A stretch of 64,000 bases of DNA from Moniliophthora roreri (taxonomy: Eukaryota; Basidiomycota; Agaricomycetes; Agaricales; Marasmiaceae), in NCBI GenBank assembly GCA_001466705.2, contig LATX02000217.1:248001-312000 (forward strand), written 5' to 3'. Shown here piece by piece: positions 60,105 through 64,000 of the stretch. How positions within the stretch are numbered: the first letter of the stretch is position 1; every line of letters starts with the position of its first letter. The notes beneath the pieces were generated by a model. That model saw nothing but the letters and a program-made list of their open reading frames with translations, had not been told where the DNA came from and made no database searches. The position numbers were made by a program, and so were the translations under genes.

Positions 60105-61498
60105 ATGACCAAGAACTCTCAGCCATCTATGCTCTCCCAGTGGTTTCCTCCCAAGCCCAAGTGGTGGCAGAAGGACATTCCAGATCTCACTGGAAAAGTC
60201 ACGATTGTCACTGGTGCGTCACTTGTATGGCATGCAGAACCTCTGACCAATCCTCAATTGCAGGCGCTAAGACTGGCGTTGGACGAGAAACCGTCAAAGT
60301 GAGTTGACCTGGATTTCAAACTTTACATGATTAACTAACAACGTCTCAGGCTCTCCTACAACACAATGCCAAAGTCTATTTCGCTGCTCGTGGAAAGAAG
60401 CAATCCGAAGAAGTCATTGAAGAGTTACAGAAAGTCACGGGAAAGCGTGCCATTTTCCTCGAGCTGGATCTGGCCAACCTCAAGAGCATCCGGAAAGCAG
60501 CGGAAGAATTCCTGAGGTGAACACGCTCTCTTGCCCCTGTTTTTTACGATTTCTAATATACAGCGACCTTTTAGCAAAGAATCTGAACTTCATGTCCTGT
60601 TCAACAACGCGTGGGTACCTTTGCCATCTCTTCCCATGACACAGCAAACTAACACTCGGGCGAAGTGGAATAATGTGGCCTTCAATTGATATGTTAACCG
60701 ATGATGGATATGATGCTCAGTGGGGTGTACATGTTGTCGGTGAGCATCTCCCTCTCTGACTTATGCACACCGAAGGCTAATACGGTGAACGACAGGCAAC
60801 CACTACTGGACAACACTTCTCGTACCTGCACTCACCGCCGGCGCCAGAACATCCTCAGACGGTAAAGCTCGAGTTGTCAACACCGCTTCGTCCGCTGCAT
60901 ATCTCGATGTCATCCATTGGGATACTTTCGTTCCCGGACCAGCTAGAACCAAGTTCGGGACGCAGGGCCTGTACAACCAAAGTAAATTCGTATGTCTACT
61001 CAACTTTTCCATCCCGAATATCCGCTAATGCTACCGGTGTGTTAGGGTCAGGTCGTGTGGACACGCGAACTAGCCAAGCGATATGACAATCAGAACATTA
61101 TTGCTGTTGCGTGCAACCCCGGAAACCTACAGACTGATCTCCAGAGACATGTTGGAGGTGTTGCGAAGTTTTTCCTCGTAAGTCTTCCTCCTCTTCTTTT
61201 TCTTTCAGTTCACCGACATTGGCTACGCAGAACATGATCCTCCATCCCGTCGATCCATATGGCCCTTTGACTCAGTTATACGCTGGTACATCTCCGGAAG
61301 TTTTGCAGAAGCCAAATGGTGCTGTAAGTACCTCATTCTACACACCGCCCTGTAATGATACGACTGACTCAAACGGCATAGTTCTACATTCCCTGGGCTA
61401 GAGAGGGACCAACTCCCCCAAAGGCTATTGATGATCAGCTTGGGAAGGATCTCTGGGCTTACCTCGAGAAGGAGATTGAGGAGAAGACTAGGGCATGA
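60105..61498 (+). CDS. Short-chain dehydrogenase/reductase (terpene cluster)
   Basis: NAD(P)-dependent oxidoreductase of the retinol-dehydrogenase-like SDR group, about 320 residues. The start at 60105 (MTKNSQPSML) follows a TATA box. Splicing gives the cofactor motif TGAKTGVG, then VYFAARGKKQSEEV, LDLANLKSIRKAAEEF, NNAGIMWPSIDML (NNAG), NTASSAAYLD (catalytic Ser) and YNQSKF (catalytic YxxxK). Later parts: VACNPGNLQTDLQRH and AFYIPWAREGPTPPK. It ends EIEEKTRA, TGA 61496-61498. Seven introns or so. In a terpene cluster it would oxidise an alcohol made by a P450, or reduce a ketone. Confidence 0.93.
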
Positions 61499-62735
61499 GC
61501 GTAACCCAGCCGGCGTATTTCACTATGACCCCGACGACTTAACTTATACGCTACGATTTTCATTCTGATTCTGTCTGTATGTCCAGTATGATAGCTGTGC
61601 ATGTATTCTAATCCTATTGTATTGTACCTTTGCTGTCTCGATGTCTGGCGGCTGAGTTTGAACACAATAAGGTGATTCGACTTGACTTATGGGTGGTATT
61701 GGTTCAGGTACTGTATACCTTTTTAAGGTATCTACGCCCTCGTAGTCTTCTTGATGCTCATTCAAGAGATGCATGTGTTGTTTTTGAAAACCAACGAGAC
61801 TGAATCTTGAATCTGGGCGCAAATCCAGCATGAACGTATGTCCGGCAAGCGAAATTCGAACTTAACGTGGCCCTCAGAACTGCAGTTGGCCCATGTCTCT
61901 TTTGTCAATTCATATCTACTGAGAGACAAAGGTGGGATGAATTCTTCGCCCGAAAGCACCATTTGAAACACGGAGATAGTCTTATGCTAATGACTGCTCG
62001 GTACTGAGAGAGGCTCGGGACCTCGGGTACTGCTTTTTGCTCGGGACTCACTGATTTCGAGCAGCAAGAGCACACATGTCCATCGGCGTCGAGCGAGAAC
62101 TGCAAAGTCGGAACCGGAGTGTTGAACACGATCCCAGCCTGTGTCCCATCACCGCTGATGACCCAAGAGACGGCAAGACTACAAAGGTATCTCGACCTGA
62201 CAGTCAGTCCGAGGAAATGAACGTTTTACAGTGGATCTAGACTCTTATAATCGCGTCGAGGCTTGGTAGCCCCGACAGTCAAGAATCATGATAGACCAAC
62301 AGTCGGACTGCGGGGCTGCTGAGCGGACAATGCGAACTTGGAACATGATCCATTTCCTTCGTCGTGCGTTGACAGTAAATCTCCAGAGGGCTACTCGAGT
62401 TGAGAGATATTTGGTATGGAAGAACTGCAAGCGTCAAGTTGGGGAGCCGGGCTCCGAGGATAGCGAGCCGTGGGAAGGCTCGGGTCTCACCAATCTTATC
62501 TCCACTCCGAACCTTTTGTCTTCGGTCCACCATGAGATTTTCGCAGCGTGGCCGTCGAAACGGTCCTTCGTGTAAGTCCTATTATCTGTGATATCCATTG
62601 GGTTTTGACAGCGATAACTGCGTATCGTAGTAGTCTAGACTTCACAAACCAGTGACTAACATCTCGTCTCATCGCCCTCCGCGAACCAATTTGCATTTCG
62701 CCAACCCTGAAAGCTAGACCAGGCGCCGAATTCGT

Positions 62736-62746
62736 GGTCAGCGGTA
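62736..62746 (+). promoter_or_regulatory. GGTCAGCGGTA motif
   Basis: Identical over 11 bases to the copy at 49742-49752 before the first P450. It lies about 216-226 bases before the FAD-oxidase start. Confidence 0.5.
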
Positions 62747-62869
62747 GCCCCGACTCCCATTCAGTCGCTGACGACACAAGCTGGGGCTTCGACCATCATT
62801 CCTCTACCGCGGGACGAGAGACATGGAAATCTCTGCCAAGCTGACGATGGCGCTTATGATTTGCCTGGA

Positions 62870-62877
62870 TATAAAAG
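62870..62877 (+). promoter_or_regulatory. TATA box of the FAD oxidase gene
   Basis: TATAAAAG, the same octamer as before the dehydrogenase, about 85 bases upstream of the ATG at 62962. Confidence 0.6.
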
Positions 62878-62961
62878 GACGGTCGAGTCCTCAGCATTCT
62901 TCACTGGCTTCACTGGTCTTCGTTTCATCGTTCTCCTTCAAAGACATTCACCTCGACAACG

Positions 62962-64000
62962 ATGAAAGCGATCCTCCTATCTTCGGTCCTCTTCGGTGCA
63001 ACTGCCAATGCTGCTACTCTTGCTGCTAAGAGGGCTGCTGCCTGCGTGAGTATTCTCGCGCTACTTTTGAATTAGAAACTCATATATCTCTCTCTAGTGC
63101 GATACTTTGCAGCAACAGCTCCCAGGCAAGGTCTTCCTCCCAAATTCGCCCGAGTACCAAGAGCAGCAATCATCTTACTACTCTGCACTGGCTTCCCAGC
63201 ACAGCCCTGCTTGCAGAGTCACCCCAACAAGTGCCCAGGATGTGTCTACAACTCTGCAGACACTCAAAGCCGGTGAATGTCAGTTTGCAGTTCGTTCTGG
63301 TGGACACATGCAGTACAGCAATTCGAACAACATCGATACTCCTGGGATTACCATCGACATGGTCGGGATGAACGCGCTCAATATCTCAGCTGATAAGAAG
63401 GTGATCGGGGTCGGTCCTGGTAACCGATGGGGAGCCGTTTACGACGCTCTCGCTCCAGATGACCTTATCATTGTCGGTGGTCGGTCTAACACTGTTGGTG
63501 TTGGCGGCTATCTGCTCGGAGGTTGGTATTCTGTTCGGTTCGAAGGCTGTTTTGGCATGCTGATGTCTCCTCTCGCAGGCGGTATCTCCCACTTGAATTC
63601 TCAGCACGGTTTCGCTGCCCAGAATATTGTCAACTACGAGATTGTTCTCGCTGACGGATCTATTGCCAACGTCAACGACACCAATCCCGACCTTCACACT
63701 GCTCTCCAAGCCGGAAGTACCAACTTTGGTATCGTCACTCGTTACGACCTCGCTACTTACCCTCGGCAGGGTATGTGGGGCGGTCTCCGAAGCTACGACA
63801 TTTCTGAGGCTCGAAACTTGTTTGAGGCTACGATGACATTCATGGATGCTCAAGTTGACGATCCGGTTGCTGGGGGTCTCATCATCAGCATGACCAACGA
63901 GACGATGTCTGCAACGATGGCATACTGGAACGGCGAAGGTCCCCAGTCGAATGCTTTCGATGAGATCAACGCTATTCCTGCTACCGTCGATCTCGTTACC
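62962..64000 (+). CDS. Secreted FAD-linked oxidase (berberine-bridge-enzyme-like), cut by window end
   Basis: Flavoprotein oxidase with a signal peptide MKAILLSSVLFGATANA. Exons 62962-63045, 63098-63521 and 63579 onward; the last is open at the window end. The FAD-binding PCMH domain shows QFAVRSGGHMQYSNSNNID (His in SGGH is the usual covalent flavin attachment), TIDMVGMNALNI, VIGVGPGNRWGAVYDAL, VGVGGYLLGGGISHLNSQHG, then NYEIVLADGSIANVN, and FGIVTRYDLATYP. The family oxidises alcohols, sugars or secondary metabolites using oxygen. Its place next to the dehydrogenase and the shared promoter motif suggest a late, extracellular or vesicular step of the terpene pathway; the substrate is unknown. 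Confidence 0.92.

Larger units (their letters stand above)
61499..62961. other. Intergenic region with FAD-oxidase promoter
   Basis: About 1.46 kb without a recognisable gene; short frames such as 62288-62575 show no motif. The last 230 bases hold the oxidase promoter, with one cluster motif and a TATA box. Confidence 0.45.

Overview
This is eukaryotic DNA from a filamentous basidiomycete, most likely an Agaricomycete (mushroom). The evidence is dense genes with many 45-65 bp introns, and gene families typical of that class: a DUF6535 membrane protein, Asn-glycosylated orphan membrane proteins, F-box/LRR proteins, and multi-intron P450s beside a Class I sesquiterpene synthase. I saw no bacterial operons, CRISPR arrays, rRNA or convincing tRNA. 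Exon structures were worked out by hand from reading frames, splice sites and family motifs; where a junction is uncertain I say so.

Layout. 1-13 kb is a housekeeping block: a Zn2Cys6 transcription factor, a Rap1-type telomere protein, the Rag GTPase Gtr1, a DUF2461 nuclear protein, lumazine synthase (RIB4) and, divergent from it, an SRP40/Nopp140-like nucleolar protein. 13-23 kb holds an alpha/beta hydrolase, a decayed ERG6-like sterol methyltransferase, a secreted GH27 alpha-galactosidase and a dynamin-family GTPase with an apparent frameshift. 23-31 kb is a gene-poor, AT-richer repeat island with at least four direct copies and one inverted copy of an unnamed hairpin-ended repeat, interrupted by three single-N assembly gaps. 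31-39 kb is a relic zone (GHITM/Bax-inhibitor-like, ERG2-like and orphan membrane-protein pseudogenes) surrounding one DUF6535 gene. 40-46 kb carries an orphan glycosylated membrane protein and an F-box/LRR-like protein.

47-64 kb looks like a sesquiterpenoid biosynthetic gene cluster: P450, C2H2 zinc-finger regulator, sesquiterpene synthase (divergent from the regulator), F-box protein, second P450, short-chain dehydrogenase, and a secreted FAD-linked oxidase cut by the window end. The synthase would cyclise farnesyl diphosphate; the P450s, dehydrogenase and flavin oxidase would tailor the hydrocarbon. An 11-bp promoter motif, GGTC(A/C)GCGG(A/T)(A/C), occurs twice before the first P450, twice before the dehydrogenase and once before the FAD oxidase, suggesting shared control. 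This cluster and its motif are the best candidates for something undescribed.
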